This document shows positions 9,786 through 23,600 of a stretch of 64,000 nucleotides of DNA, piece by piece. The notes beneath the pieces are model-generated. The model saw nothing but the letters and a program-made list of their open reading frames with translations. It had not been told where the DNA came from and ran no database searches. Every line of letters starts with the position of its first letter. Position 1 is the first letter of the stretch. The position numbers were made by a program, and so were the translations under genes. The stretch covers positions 620,001 to 684,000 of the forward strand of contig NW_026515454.1 in NCBI RefSeq assembly GCF_014898815.1, read 5' to 3'. Source of the stretch: Panonychus citri (Eukaryota; Arthropoda; Arachnida; Trombidiformes; Tetranychidae).

Positions 9786-10166
9786 TATACTATCATGGTT
9801 GTTAAGTTAATTGTTTTCTCTCCAATTAAAATGAAAACCAAGCCTAAACTTTTGGGTAAAGATCAAGAAATAATCAACTAGTGGATTGTAGTCAAAGAAA
9901 AACAAACAACCAGAGTTAAAAAAAAATCCTTTTAATTTCCATCTCTCTCTCTCTCTCTCTTAATCTTAATCTTAATCTTCTTCTGTTTTCATCATGTTAT
10001 CATGTTCTCTCTCCTTCATCTTCCATTACATAAATGGTTATGCTAATTAGTGATTTCTAATCTTCTTCTTCTTCCTTCTCTCCATCTTCATCTCCATCAT
10101 CACCATCACCATCACCATCATCATCATCATCTACTTGTTCATCATCTTATTTACCTGTTATTCCAG
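9786..10166. other. Spacer or intron before the first visible PH-gene exon
   Basis: Contains a CT tract (about 9942-9960) and a CAT/CAC-rich run (about 10085-10130) that would encode polyhistidine if translated. No in-frame ATG joins this segment to the downstream exon, so I read it as intron ending in a TTATTCCAG acceptor at 10166. Confidence 0.5.
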
Positions 10167-11117
10167 TCTCGTCTAGGAGTAACCACCAGCCCAGGTTACC
10201 CTTCTTACCTTGATGATTTAAATCAAATTGAACTTGAGGCTCCTATCAAAGGTTATCTCAATAAATTGGCTTCACGAAAATGGTTTACACCTTTATGGTT
10301 AAATAGTATTAACTCAAAAGGCTCTTGGAGGACAAGTTATTGCATTTTACGGGCCAACAAATTGTATTATTATCAGAATCAGGTAATCATAATTTTCACT
10401 CGAAATAATTTGCCAAATTGATAATCCAATATTCTGTTGAGTATCTTGATTAACTTACAGCAATCTTATTAAGTTATAAATAATAACTGATTATATATTT
10501 GAATGACAATTAATGGTCTAGATGATACGTTAACTTGATATCCTAACGTTATAATGTTAATCTGATTGTAAGATCTGCAACAAAAAAAAAAATTTTAACA
10601 AAAATGTAATACAAGGAATCTATTAAAATGACTCAGCTGATTGATTTTGATGCACATGATGGGAGCTGCCAAATCCATGCCAAAGATGATGAGGATAATG
10701 ATGATGACGATGATGATGATGATGATGAGGAAGGAAAATTAAATTGACAAAACAAATTGCAACAAAAATGAATTCTGTCTGTGATTGATACGTAAAGTTA
10801 AAAGGTTGTTCAAGAGTCTCTTTAGTGATGATGAGTGGGTTTTTCAATGGATAACATGAATACGATCATCATCATCATCGTGTTGTTGTTGTTGATGATG
10901 ATGATGAGAGTAGGGGGAGGGAGGGATGAAGATTAAAAGAAGATAAAGTTGTAAAGGTAAAAAGAGAAAAAGAGAAGAAAAATCATCTATGAACATTATT
11001 AATAATTCTCTCCCTTTTTTCGTCTTCATCTTCTTTCATTATCTTCTAGTCTCTTTTTCACCCCCAAGTTATATTTTCTTCAGGGTTTTCATATTCTCTC
11101 CCTCATCATTATCATCA

Positions 11118-11156
<39 letters not shown>

Positions 11157-14100
11157 CTCTCTTTCGCTCTCTGTTTACTCCCATTTTTGCAGAAATTTAT
11201 CATCTCGTTTCTCTTTAAATTTTTTCTTCATTTCTCTTTCTTTTTCCTTCCTATTCATCCTCTCTCGTTCTGCTTCGTCTCTTTCTCTTTCTCTCTCTCG
11301 TCATCACTTATCTTCTCTTTAATCTCCTTCTCATCTTTTCTCTCTCTCTCTTCTCTCTTCTCCCTTATTCTTGATGAAAAGTTTGTTGTTGTTTCTTTAT
11401 GTATGGAAAAACCTGATATGTATGATCTTTTTTGATATTATTTTCTTCTCATTAAATCCATCGATTGCTTGGATACAATTCACAATTAATCTCTAATTGT
11501 TAATCACCCGAACAACAAACTCACCAACAAAATCCACTTGTTGAACCTTCCAATTAGTAGTGATAAAGAAAACTACCCAAGTAATTAACTTTAATTTCTT
11601 TTGGTGTTGTTGTTTTCCTTTAGTATCCATACTATGTTAATCTCTCATTGATTTCTTCGTGTTTCCATCAATAATCATTAAATCACCTTAATCTTTGGAT
11701 TATCTTCCATAATTTTAACTCCTAAAGTGTTGATCCTTTTTGTTTTACTTTTCTCTCTCTCTCTCTCTCTCTCTCAACTGTTTTTCCTTCAAAACAATCA
11801 GCTGGGCCTTGGATTTGATAAAAAACACTGTGGACAAATTAACTTGGATTATTATGATGTTTGTGAACAATTAACCAACACTAGCAACATAAGAATCAAT
11901 TTAAAGGATGACAACGGATCTAAATTTACATTCTTAATCTACTCATCTTTAGCCAACGTTTCATCTTCATCGTATTCATCTCAGGTAATTAACTTACCTT
12001 TCCTATCATCTACTTACTCATAATCACAATTTACTAATGATGATTAGCAAGAAAAACGCAATCAACAATCAATGTGCTTTTCCTTTGGGTTACCTTCAAA
12101 TCTTTGTTGTTGTTGTTGTTGTTGTTATGGTTTCTTCAATACGATTCTTCATCATTAGATGGCAGCAATTACGTTAATTGTTGTGGATAATTAATCACAA
12201 TCAGTGGAATTGGTTTTATTTTCCTGAGGGTCAATTTATCCCAAATGGTTTTCGTCAGCTGATTCTATAAGATGAAATCAATGTAATTTGTTATTAATAC
12301 ACATAAATTGTTTGTGCGGTGTGTGTCTGGTAACAATTAACTATTGGAGATAAATTTTTTTCCAACAGTTAATTGTGTTCATCACTTTAAATTAATGGCT
12401 ACCTACGTTATTATTATTTAATGTCTTAAAGCTAATTTCAACCAACCTAAAAAAAATAATATTCATTATAATCTCAATTGACTCAATGATGATGCTAAAT
12501 TGTTCAAGGTAAAGTTAAAATAGTTTGGTGGGTGTAATCAGAGTATAAATATTAACTATCACAATGAACTGAATTAATAGGTTGGTATATTTTTTTTTTG
12601 CTTTCTCTCTCATTTTCTTCACCATGATATTTACCATCATCATTGTTGAATCACTATTATTATTATTATAGAATTTAGAATATAACTTTTCTCTCTCTCT
12701 CTCTCTTTTCTCTCTTATTGAATTAGCTTAGATTAACATCCACCTTAATCTAAACCACAATAAGTATATCAAGTATCATGACCACATATACACCACCCGT
12801 TATAAAATTAAAGGGATGGTGAGTGTGAGAGAGAGAGTATGGAAAATGATTGAAGATTCCCAATGAATTAGATGGATGATGATGATTATCATGAGAATCA
12901 AAACAACCATAACTGTCAAACTTGTTAGTTAAGGTGTTGGTACATTATCGATGTGTGTAAATTGTTGTTGATTTTAATCATGATGACTTTTTGCTTCTCG
13001 TTTTCCAGGTAAATGGTTTTTCATAATGATGATTCATTTTCAGGTTTTCTTTTTTGTTTTTCTTTGCTTATCCTCTCTCACAATTTAACTGCTTATTTTC
13101 TGGACTTTAACAGGATTATATTGTATTCACTGGTTGGTGTTAACATGGTTACCACAATCAAAGAGTAAATTTCTAGATTAAGATGATGTTTGTTGTCTGT
13201 TAAAGAGAGAGAAAAAGAGAGAGAGAGAGAGAGAGTAGGATGATGATTAGTTGAATTGTCATGTGAAGAGAAATAAAAACGCCAAATCAGCCTATTTAAT
13301 ACACATTAGACTCTTTTTCCCTTTAAACATGATTAACTTGAAATCAATTAGCCACTTCATCATTTTATGACAATCATAGGGTTTGTTGTTGGTTTGATGT
13401 CGTTAGTACAATGTATTTTTTTTGTTCTTCTATTATGTTTCCAACTATTCCAATTGTTATTGTTTCCAATTTCAGGTTGAATCGTAGGTGAAGTTGGTGA
13501 GAGTAGTGTCGTTGAGGTGAAAGAGATCGAAAGAAAATAAAAAACAATTTAAACCAAAATAAACCAATAATATCTTCTTTTTTATCCGTCTAATATGTTT
13601 CATCGAGCTTATAGTTGGCATCGTCATCCCATTAATCACAAACTCTTGTCTCTCTCAAAACAGGTACACCTTTTTTTCTGATTGCATCTTTTTCAGTTTA
13701 ATTGTTCCAATCAGTAGTTGTCGTTGTGTCTTCACCAAACACAAACACAAACACACACCAACATCATCAGAATAAGATTATTAATATATTAGTAGTTTGT
13801 GTTATTGAGAAACAACTTACAAATCAGGAAAAAAAAGAATAGAAAATCAAAAGAAGAAACCAAATCCAAGATGGAGTCACTTATCTAGAGAAACATAAGA
13901 GAAAAAAAGAAAGAGAAAAAGAAAGATAAATAAATGATCTCAAGGGCGATTGCCAATTAAAATCTTTAATTCTAATCAGTTAACCAACTATTTCAATGAC
14001 TTACAACAATTAACAGTTGATCATTCACACACTAATTCATTCACTGATTTCTCAACTAAATCAAAATACTAATTTAATGACACAACACTTGACAACAATT

Positions 14101-17100
14101 AACTAATCATCTTTTAAATCAACAAGAGAAAAAAAATTTTCCCTCTTCTTTTGTCATGTGACATTTGGATCGAATCCCAAGTATCGATATTTTTTTATCG
14201 ATTCTAAATTTTGATTCTAAATTTTAAATTTCTTAAAACACTTTAATTGTTTGTTGCTTTTTCCTTTTGTGTTAATTAGTTAATTGTTGTAAATTAATTG
14301 TCCCCTTTTATCAATCATATGATTGACTTGAAAGTCTGCAATCAATTTTGCTTCTATTTCAATAATGTTTCCCTTATTAGGTGTTAATCAATTTTGCTTT
14401 TTTCTCTGTCAATCCTAATCAACATGTTGTTGTCTTTTTGATTTTCATCTTTTCATTACAATTGATTGTACCTATTGTTTTATATTATTTAAATTACCCA
14501 ATAGTCAACCAATTTACTAATTGTTTGTCTTTTTTTGGGTATAGTTAATTGTGTATCAATCCCATTTTCTATTCTGTTTACAGTTACATTTTCTTTTTCT
14601 TTTTATCAAAATTCAAGAGGGCGGGTTGTTGTTCAATAATCTTCTCGTTTGTGTTGATTAATAAATTGATTGTAGTTTGATTAATGTCAACAATTAGTGA
14701 ATTAATTGTTCATAATTAATTTCTCGCCTCCTTCTAGTGTATGTGTGCTCTTCTCAAATAAGTGTATTGTTACTCTTCAATATTCATAAAAATAATTTTC
14801 TATTCTCTTTTTTTTTGTTCTCTATTCTTTGTTTGGGATTGTCAGTGTTTTCCATCATCAACTTAAATCTTAAGTACATAAATCTACTTAATTGTGCCTT
14901 GTGTCTCTCTCTCTCTCTTTCTGCCTTGTTATTGCCTTAAATCAATTAATTACATCTAATAATATGGTAACTTGTTTCTCTCTTCCTTCATCACATCCTA
15001 TTCATTCAATTTCCGCTTGATTTATCTCTCATAAAATCATAGTGATTTCTTCAACAACACCAACACCAATCAGCCATTTTTTTCCCATTCCAAAGACTAT
15101 CAACAATATAGAGACAATCAACTTAAATCTAATGGTCAATTTAAAATCATTTATCTTGTGAAAATTAATTACGAATTATCAAATTAATCAACTTTCTCAG
15201 TGAAACTTAATTTCTCATTGTAAGTAAACAAAAAGTGATGTTAATTATTCAATGTCAGTCCTTTTATCCTTCATCGTTTCATAATTTTCACAATTAATCT
15301 CATTCCATTTCATGATTATCGTTTATGTATTTATGTGTGTGTGTCCATTTGCTGACCTTTCCTTTATTATTATTATATCAACATCTTCGTCTTCATCATC
15401 ATCATCATCATCTTGATTATTTATTATTGTAATGCTTTAAGCTCATTACAACTTTGGACAATTGTCATCATCATCATTATCATTGATTCTGTTTGTGTTT
15501 CAGCTTCTCATCTGATATTACCATGTAATTCTGAGTATATGTATACACACAAAGGTGAAACGGAAATCGATTCCAGTCTCATTTCTTTATTCTCAAGTCA
15601 TATTAATCTGTTACATTGAGACACATGGATAATAATATATAAACAGAGAGAGAGAGAGAGAATGAGAAATCAACAAACCAATGGATAAATAATGTTTATC
15701 CTTTTTCGGTGAAAAAAAAGTTCATCTACTACTTTTTCCTTTATCTCTCTCTCACTTTCCATTCAATCCTTTGGTGTTTATCTCATTGATAAACAACAAC
15801 AACAAAAATTGAAAACAATTACCTTTGAATAGCATGTGAAAAAAACTCATTGAAAACAACAACAATCAATGTATTATTTTCACTATCAACAATTTATGGT
15901 AACACATTCAATTGTCATTACGATTGTATTGTTACCCTTTTTTTGGTTTGATTGTTACTTTTGATTATATTTGATGATGAATTAACTTCTCACTTTCTCA
16001 CTCCTCTCTACATTATGATTATCACTTTACTCATTGAATTTAACTTGTTCATAATTTTGTTACATCCATTCACAAGTAATTAGTTGATTATCATGATGAG
16101 TATTCAATAACAATGTAAATTGTATAATAACAATCAAAGTTGTGATTTTCAATTTTCATGTATGAATTTTCAATGATCTGATTTGTTATTCACTAATTAA
16201 GGTTTTCTACTTAAATCATTCCTCATTTACTACTGTTAATTGTTAACATGATTTGATTTCTTCTCGTTCGTAATTATTTCATTCAGTGATTACCACGAAT
16301 CCCCAACAAATTACTTGTTAATTAACTTGATTTTTTTTACACTTTCCAATTAGTTTATCTTATTTTTTTTTTTAATCCTTTCCTTACAATCTTGTTAATT
16401 GCTTTCATTTCCAATGGATTAACCTTCATCTTTTTTTTTGCTTTAAATGCCCTTGGATTAATTTTACTCTGTATAAGTTTGATTGAATTAGACATCAATT
16501 GATTATCATTGTAATTTTGTTAATCACTTTGATGACCTTAATTAATCTAATCATCAATTAACCTTTTCATTGGCAATCCTTGAAATGAAACCTACTAATT
16601 TATAACCATTTTGTTAAATTGTCATAAATTAACTTTCATGATTCCTTTTAATTAAATCTGATATTTACTTAACTAGTCATCACTTAATCATTAATTAATC
16701 TCTTAATGATAATCTTGATAAGTCTAATGATTAATCTTAAAATGATAATCTGATTATTCAGAATCAATTACAGATTAGAAAATGTTAATCCAACTCTCAA
16801 GTTATATTACCAATTGTAAAGTTAATAATAACTTTGGTAAAACTCAAGTTAATTGATAATAACCATAATAAAAATCAATTAATATCATCACCAGAGTAAT
16901 AATTGTTTTCTCATTAATTAATTGTGATGATGATTGACATTTTATGACAATGACAATGAGCAAAAGATGATGATAATATCATTTTAATGTCAATGATGAT
17001 TCACTTAGTAATTAGGACATTATAGTTAAATCATGTTGATCATTTGGTTTCCCCTTAAATCCTTCACCATCTTCATCCCACATTTAAGTTAATTAAACTT

Positions 17101-18964
17101 TAATCTTGATTAAATAATAATAATAGATTTTACAATTAACTGTAAATATGATTGTGTGGTTGGTTGATTATCACCATTGAAACAAACATAACAATTTAAT
17201 TATTACAAGAGCCATTAAAAAGCCTTCATTGATAATATTAACCATCATTATCATTATATTAGTTAATGATTATCATTGTAATCAGTTAATTGTTCAATGA
17301 TAATTATTGTTATTAAAACAACAACAACAACAATGTGATTTACCTAATCATTTTTAATGCGATTTGAGAAAACTAATTGCCACCCTTTTAATAACAATCA
17401 TGATTAGTTGATTGGATTTCAATTTGTTTACTAATCGATAACTAATTAACTATTTGTTTTAATTGTTTCTCTCTCTCTCTCTCTTTTGTTTGTCCAGTCT
17501 CGACATATCTTTGCCGCTGATAGTGCCTTAGAAATGTTCAAGTGGATCAGTTCAATTCAGAACGCAATTAAAGATGCTCGAGTAAATCGTAAAGGTCCAG
17601 GTCGCCGTCGTCATGATAAATCAAAATCTGGTGCTAATGGTGACGCAGTGGATGCAAGTAGTAAACATAAAACCGCACCCGCTGATGGATTAGCGTTTAA
17701 CTCGGATCGTATTGAGCCCATTTCCATATTACACTGTGAGCAAAAAAATCGACCTCGAGGACCTAAAGGTCGCCGATTACCAGGACGTAATAATCTTCAC
17801 TCAACAATACTTAATGGTACTTCAACCAGTGATCTACTTGATAACCGTTCATCGTCGGGAACTGGTTGTGATCATCTATTTGCAATTAATGAATCGTTAA
17901 GCCTGGAAAGTTCAACCGATATGACCAATGAAACGTCAATCACCAATCATCATCACAATTTTAATCATCAACGACGACCTCGAACCTCAACCAATGATAC
18001 TCTTGATACCGATGGCGGAGATGATATTGATAATCAATATGGTGGAAAGAAAGATGATTATCAAGATGGAGAAGGTGGTAATTATTATGATTCGGTTATC
18101 GAAGAGCCCTCACGTCGGATTATCGGAATGATGAGTAAAATGAAGATGGAGGAAGATGAGGAAACTCGTAAAGAGAAAAGCCTGATGATGCTCAATGGAT
18201 ATGGAAAAGGTGATCTTAATCTTCCCTCTGAGAATAATTTAATCTTTAAATCAAACGGTGATTCACCTAATCATCATTACAATAATTCATCACGTTTATC
18301 AAATGGTGGTGGTGGCAAAATGACCAATGGTTACTCACCAGCAATTAAATCAACAACAACAACAACAACAACAACATCACCTTCACTCATTAAACGTTTT
18401 CATGATAATAATTTCAATCCAGAATCAAAGGATCTAAAAAGACAATTAAATGCCATTTTTTCAAACAATAATCAACATCAGCAATTAACTATCAACCTTG
18501 GAGAGTCAATTGTTACCATTGATCAGATGAAATTGACACAATGTCTTAAAGAAATTTGTCCAACACTAATTACCTCCAATACTTTACTCGAGAAAAGTTC
18601 ATCTATTTCAAGTTCCTTATCCAATTTTGATCCAAAATTAAAATCACTGATTAAGGAGATTGAAAGTCTCAAGGATGTTAAAAAAAGTAAACATTTAACC
18701 ACCAAAATCGAGGGTATTATTGGTAAATTGGTTACCCTATCCAATGATTATTCAAAGTCCATTGAATCTTTTGACCAATACAACGATGAAATTAGTAAAT
18801 TGATTAATTCATTATCAACATTGGTCAATCAATCAAAAATAACATCAACCGGACCAATTTCATCATCTTCACCTTCATCACTTTCACCACCTTCATCACC
18901 AAGACTAGTCAATCCCAACAAATTACTAAATGGTAACAAATCAAGTCCATCAACACATTGTTAA
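10167..18964 (+). CDS. PH-domain protein, PLEKHO (CKIP-1)-like; 5' incomplete
   Basis: Three exons in phase 0: 10167-10382, 11802-11984 and 17498-18964, giving 621 visible codons; the first coding exon was not found. Donors are CAG|GTAATC and CAG|GTAATT; acceptors are TTCCAG, ATCAG and TCCAG after pyrimidine tracts. Exons 1 and 2 and the start of exon 3 together form one pleckstrin-homology domain: IKGYLNKL at the first strand, GSWRTSYCILRANKLYYY, then FAADSALEMFKWISSIQNAI as the closing helix with its invariant Trp. After the domain come basic patches (RKGPGRRRHDKSK, KNRPRGPKGRRLPGR), a long Asn/Ser/Asp-rich disordered region, a Thr run encoded by ACA repeats, and a helical tract (KEIESLKDVKKSK onward) before a Ser/Pro tail. 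PH closing helix, basic ARPR-type region and C-terminal helix in this order recall vertebrate PLEKHO1/2, adaptors that bind phosphoinositides at the membrane. Family placement is from memory; the PH domain itself is firm. Confidence 0.75.
11118..11152. repeat. CT microsatellite
   Basis: An uninterrupted CT run inside a longer pyrimidine-rich stretch (about 11000-11360) in the first visible intron of the PH gene. Other CT tracts lie at about 11750-11775 and 12690-12712. Confidence 0.85.
11802..11984 (+). CDS. Middle exon of the PH domain
   Basis: 61 codons carrying central PH strands (CGQINLDYYDVCEQL, FTFLIYSS) and a Ser-rich loop. Flanked by ATCAG and CAG|GTAATT, phase 0 on both sides. Confidence 0.75.
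11985..17497 (+). other. 5.5-kb intron of the PH gene
   Basis: AT-rich, with CT/GA tracts, GTT repeats (about 12106-12125) and CATCAT runs. Apart from the candidate exon at 13595-13663 I see no coding sequence or mobile-element border. Confidence 0.6.
13595..13663 (+). CDS. Candidate alternative first exon of the PH gene
   Basis: ATG followed by 23 open codons (beginning MFHRAYSWHRH) ending exactly at a CAG|GTACAC donor in phase 0, the phase of the next acceptor at 17498. An AATTTCAG acceptor-like site lies 117 nt upstream (13478). Splicing to exon 3 would give an isoform without most of the PH domain. Chance occurrence cannot be excluded; only transcript data would decide. Confidence 0.25.
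17498..18964 (+). CDS. Terminal exon of the PH-domain gene
   Basis: 489 codons including the TAA. The acceptor TTTGTCCAG follows a CT tract. The exon holds the last PH helix and the whole disordered and helical C-terminal half. Open reading across about 1.47 kb of AT-rich DNA with no stop supports it as genuine coding sequence. Confidence 0.85.
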   Translation, partial: SRHIFAADSALEMFKWISSIQNAIKDARVNRKGPGRRRHDKSKSGANGDAVDASSKHKTAPADGLAFNSDRIEPISILHCEQKNRPRGPKGRRLPGRNNLHSTILNGTSTSDLLDNRSSSGTGCDHLFAINESLSLESSTDMTNETSITNHHHNFNHQRRPRTSTNDTLDTDGGDDIDNQYGGKKDDYQDGEGGNYYDSVIEEPSRRIIGMMSKMKMEEDEETRKEKSLMMLNGYGKGDLNLPSENNLIFKSNGDSPNHHYNNSSRLSNGGGGKMTNGYSPAIKSTTTTTTTTSPSLIKRFHDNNFNPESKDLKRQLNAIFSNNNQHQQLTINLGESIVTIDQMKLTQCLKEICPTLITSNTLLEKSSSISSSLSNFDPKLKSLIKEIESLKDVKKSKHLTTKIEGIIGKLVTLSNDYSKSIESFDQYNDEISKLINSLSTLVNQSKITSTGPISSSSPSSLSPPSSPRLVNPNKLLNGNKSSPSTHC

Positions 18965-19038
18965 TTGTTGTGTGTTGGGTTACTCAGTTTATTTAAATCA
19001 CTTTTGTTTTATTTTCCACAACAATTAAGCGATCAACA

Positions 19039-19044
19039 AATAAA
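19039..19044 (+). terminator. Possible poly(A) signal of the PH gene
   Basis: AATAAA 75 nt after the stop codon. It is a common hexamer in such AT-rich DNA, so this is weak. Confidence 0.35.
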
Positions 19045-19049
19045 CCAAG

Positions 19050-20514
19050 GAACCAGGAAATGATAACGATAACCGCTAACAATTGAACACTGATTATTGA
19101 TCATGACCAAAATTTGATTTGGAACAATTTAAAACATAATCAAAATTTTGAAAAGTTTTATCACAATTAAATGATTGGACCCTATTGATTTAAAAGTTAT
19201 CAACTATCCAAGGAATCAAATGAATCCTGGAGTTGATATACAATTGGACAAATGGACAAATTTTGATCAAGCCAAATTGTTAATTGCTGTTAATTGTTAT
19301 TATTAATATGGGAAAAAAAGTTATTACCATGAAAAAAAATATTATAAATATTTAAAAGTGTAAAGTGAAAAAATATTTTTTTCTTGCTTTTCGTTAGCAA
19401 TTTAAATTGTTTTGTAAAAGTTAATTGTAACAATTACAGTCTCGTAAACTCAATTTCATAATCTCAATCAATGATCATCACCACAATCACCTTAATTCAT
19501 CATTAATCAATCACCTTAATCGCCTTAATCCTTTTCTTGATTGTCTTCCTAATAATTATGTAAATCTCATCATGAACTTACAATTATTATTATTATATCA
19601 CTTTGCGAAATCAAAACAATGTTATTTTTATGATAGAAACAACAACAATCAACAAAAGTTAATGACAATTTAAAGTTTGATCAATAATAAGCCTTAATAA
19701 TCAAATCGGCAATCTCTCTCTCTCTCTCTCTTAATCCTAACAATCAACTCGTTAATCTTAATCATAATCTTCACAAATCGAGGCATCAAAAAAGTCCTCT
19801 TTCTTGTTGATCATGTTAATCACAATCAAATTGTTTCGTTGGTAATAATTGTAATTATTTAATCATGATTACAATTTATGATTAAACATTAATCATTTCG
19901 ATTGGAAATAAAAACTTAACAATAACAAAAAAATTCATTCTCAAAGGTTGACAGACTCTGATTATCAATCTATCCGATGGTTATTATTATTATCATGATT
20001 ATCTGGATTATTATTACTACAACTATATATTGTCAACCTCCCACCCACCTTCACCCACTCCCCACCTTATATTATATTCCCAGAGTTGAACTTAGATGAA
20101 GTTCTGAACTGATTCTGCTCATGAATCCAATTGAATTTGGTGAGTTAAAGGTAATATCGAGTAAGAAAAACAAAAAAACTTTCACTTTAAGAGAAACATT
20201 TGAATTGGAAACTTTAATTATCCAGCTAATTGTTACTCATTTAAATCTACTAATTGTTGACGATCATCATCATCATCACCATAACCTTTACCATGAGGTT
20301 AATTGTTTTGCTCTTGATTGTGATCACAATCAATTGATAGACTAATTATTTTGTCTCTCTGTTTTAATATTAAGTTTTAATTGTTGTTGTGGATTCATTT
20401 TTATCTGGATTTATCTTTCAAGTGATTAGTTAATTGTTGTTGATGTTTTATCTCAGTTTGTGTGTACATTTTGACTAATTGTTATGAGTGAATTTATGTA
20501 TCATTGGATTTCAA
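19050..20514. other. Intergenic region between the PH gene and the Ig gene
   Basis: Two same-strand genes are separated by about 1.5 kb. It contains AT-rich sequence, a CT tract (about 19712-19730) and a CATCAT run (about 20265). The promoter and 5' UTR of the Ig gene must lie here, or the UTR may be further spliced. I could not pick a start site. Confidence 0.5.
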
Positions 20515-20674
20515 ATGTTGTTATTGACTTTGTTTAATCATCAAATTAACTCTGGTTGTTTAACTAATTGTAAACCACAATCGGAATCAACTGATTCACT
20601 GATTTATTTAATTGTTATCATTATGTCACTTGCTTTATTAAGCAGTTATCTTCAACTTTTATCAACCTCTCAAG
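20515..20674 (+). CDS. Signal-peptide exon of the Ig gene
   Basis: Chosen because it ends with CAAG|GTAAAT in phase 1, exactly the phase needed by the next exon (which begins AT|TTA), and because it encodes a hydrophobic leader (LIYLIVIIMSLALLSSYLQL) just before the mature part. The second in-frame ATG at 20623 gives a compact 17-residue leader and may be the true start. Confidence 0.6.
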
Positions 20675-23600
20675 GTAAATATATAAACACAATTTATTTG
20701 AATATATATTAAATTATCATGATCAACAACAATCAACAAACAATCAGCACCTTTAATGGTAATAATCAAAAAAAAAAAGTTAATATAAATTTCAATTTAT
20801 GTTATCAATTCATTCATTGGGAATAAATTGATTCCTGAAGTAAATTGAATTGAATACATTGTTATTGTTGAATGAAGTTATTCAATTAAATTTGATCATT
20901 TTCTTGTTAATAATCAGCTAGATAATTGATTAAATTGTCCAAAAGTTAATCAATATAAATGATAAATTATGATAATTACCTTGATAATTGAGAGATGTGG
21001 ATATCGATTGAGACTTTGTAGTCTTTATTGAACTAAACAAAAGATGAGATTAAATAGTGACACAATTATGGAGATGTAGAGGTTGACAATTAGGAAGACA
21101 TTAGGACAACTAGATTGACTAGGTTAAATTATGAGAGAGGCTGTGGCTATATATATATTGCAACAGACAATCTAGAAGCATCTAGATTAAGATTAAGTAA
21201 TCCACCTGATTACTTAATCTCTATAGCCACAATCAACGGTTTGTTACATTTAAATTTTCAAACTCTCACACTCTCCCTCAAACCGTGATTCCTAATTCTT
21301 TACAGAATTTTTCATGCTTGTTTCTTGTAAGAGCTTTTGTTAGAATATCGGCTGGCATGTCATCAGTGCTCATGTAAGCAATTTTAAAATGACCCAAAGC
21401 TATATGTTCTTTGACTTTATGGAAACGAAGATCAATATGCTTTGTCTTCTTGCTTGTTTGATCATTTTTCGCCAGCTTTATCGTACTCGTGTTATCATTA
21501 TATAGCAATATCGGTTCTGCGGCTTCTTCTCGATATTCTAGCTCACTCAACAAGCTAATTAGGTGTTTTCCTTCATTCATAGCTGAACAGACGGCGATAT
21601 ATTCAGCTTCGGTGGTGCTTTATGCAATGATCGATTGACGTGATGATTCATATGCTATTGGGCCACTCGACAGTTTGTAAATGAATCCAGAGATACTTTT
21701 TCTATCTTCACGATTAGAAACTCTCACAATAATTAAGATTCCTCTTGATTGCTAACAATTAATAAATTAACTTTCTCTCTGTGATTAAAAACAGTTCATC
21801 AGCTAAATCTAATTCTGATTGATAAATCAATTTGGTTAACAATCAACTCTTTTACTTTCAATGATTTAATTACTTTACTTGTTTCTTGTTTTTATCCTTA
21901 ATTGATTGATTGATTGTTGATGATTAACTGATTGTCTATTATTTTTTTTCTGGTCCATTTTAACCAATCAATAAATTTAATTGTAAACCTTCATGATGAT
22001 CATCATTAAGATCCTAATGATTATCAATTTAGTTATATAAAATTCAATTGTTAGGTTTGATTAAATCTATTGATTGAAATTTTCCTCGATCATTTAAAAT
22101 AATAACACTAATCACAATTAAATATTAACTTTTGAACAAAATTTTGATTACAATTTGATATCAATCAAATTAACTATTGACAAGGGATTTTGATTTACCA
22201 AACTGAATCAATATAAAATCAATCATGGTAACAATTGATTGACACAAAATGTGATGATAAAAAAATCGGAATCTTTTTTTATTACAATTTAATCATTTTC
22301 CCAATCAAATTAAATTATCATCAGAAGCAAATTAAGAAAGTGATTAATTGAATGAAAGTTTTACCGATAATCTTGTTTTCATTTCAAAACAAACAATTAT
22401 TACAATTAAAGTTAACAAAACCCAATTGAATGATAACAATTAAAATCAATCAATTAAATTTATAAATACAATCATAAACTTCATTGATATTTGTTGTTGT
22501 TGTTTTTTTTTTCATTCACTGATCATTAATTTTTCAGCAACAATTTAATAATAATCAATCAATAATCAACTCAACTAACAATGTCCTCTTTAAATTGTTA
22601 CTCAAATTATGATATTGATTAAATTGTTTGTATTAGTTTACCTTTTTTTTCAACCAACGATTCAAAATGTAACCACAATTAAGCTGATTCCCTCTTGATT
22701 ATCAGTTATTATCATTGATTGTTGGTCAATTGTTAATTTAACACAATTAATGAAGTGTACAGGGTAAATTATTAACACTGAATGAAAGTTAATCATTAAC
22801 AAAAAAAAACTTCTCAAGAAAAATACAATTACAATCAAAGGAAAATTAAATCACTTGGAATGAGAATGAAGATTCCTGATCATTTTGAGATTCGTAATCA
22901 TTATCATGATTAATCATGATTTAATCATCGAATTGAATTGTTGATAATGATTTGGAATAGTTTCTTAAATCGTGATTAGAAGAGGCAAAAAAAACAAATC
23001 GAAAAACTTTTTTTCTTTTCAAGGATTGAATAAGTTTCGAGAAGAAATAAAGAAAAAAGTTCTGAACATTATAAGATAACTGCTCGAAATCATGGTGAAC
23101 AAACAATCAATGGTTAACAATCAGAGATTTATCTTTAACAATCAACATTATTATTATTTTAAATCAACCAGCAAATAACAAATGATAATCATTATCAACA
23201 TTGAATTTCAATTCAAAATCATGTTTGGGATTTACCAATGAAAATAGAGTAAAAAAATCGGTTCAGAGTAAAGCTGAACAAAAGTTCAGCTTCATGATTG
23301 TTGATTTGAGATAAATAATCAGAATCGTAACTGAACAACATGAGTTAACATGGATTTGGAAACATTTGTATCACAAAATAAAGAAAAAAGAAAGAGAGAG
23401 AGAAACAATTAATTCAGTTCTTGATTCTGAATGAAGGTTGAAATGTTACCCTGGATCATGATGATAATTAAAATTTGGAAATTCGGTCCAATGGAAATCT
23501 AATTCATCTTATCATTTATTCACCTATTTTTTTTGCCTACTATCTGTTCAGAACATCCCCTGGAATTGTCATGTTATCATGAGTGAGAGAAAAAAGTTCC

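Larger units (their letters stand above)
20989..21735 (-). mobile_element. Ty1/copia 3'-end remnant
   Basis: A 3' LTR plus the end of pol, on the minus strand in intron 1 of the Ig gene. Nothing of integrase, reverse transcriptase or a 5' LTR is visible at higher coordinates, so this is a 5'-truncated relic; recognisable coding sequence ends at about 21735. Confidence 0.85.

Noticed and set aside
10050..10166. His-rich N-terminal extension of the PH gene
   Set aside because: It comes from CATCAC repeats, has no ATG in frame, and a good acceptor ends it at 10166.
10623..11029. Minus-strand His-rich open frames
   Set aside because: Low-complexity translations of CAT/ATG repeats in an intron, without splice context or family resemblance.
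10989..11435. 148-codon Ser/Phe/Leu frame
   Set aside because: Translation of a CT-rich pyrimidine tract, intronic.
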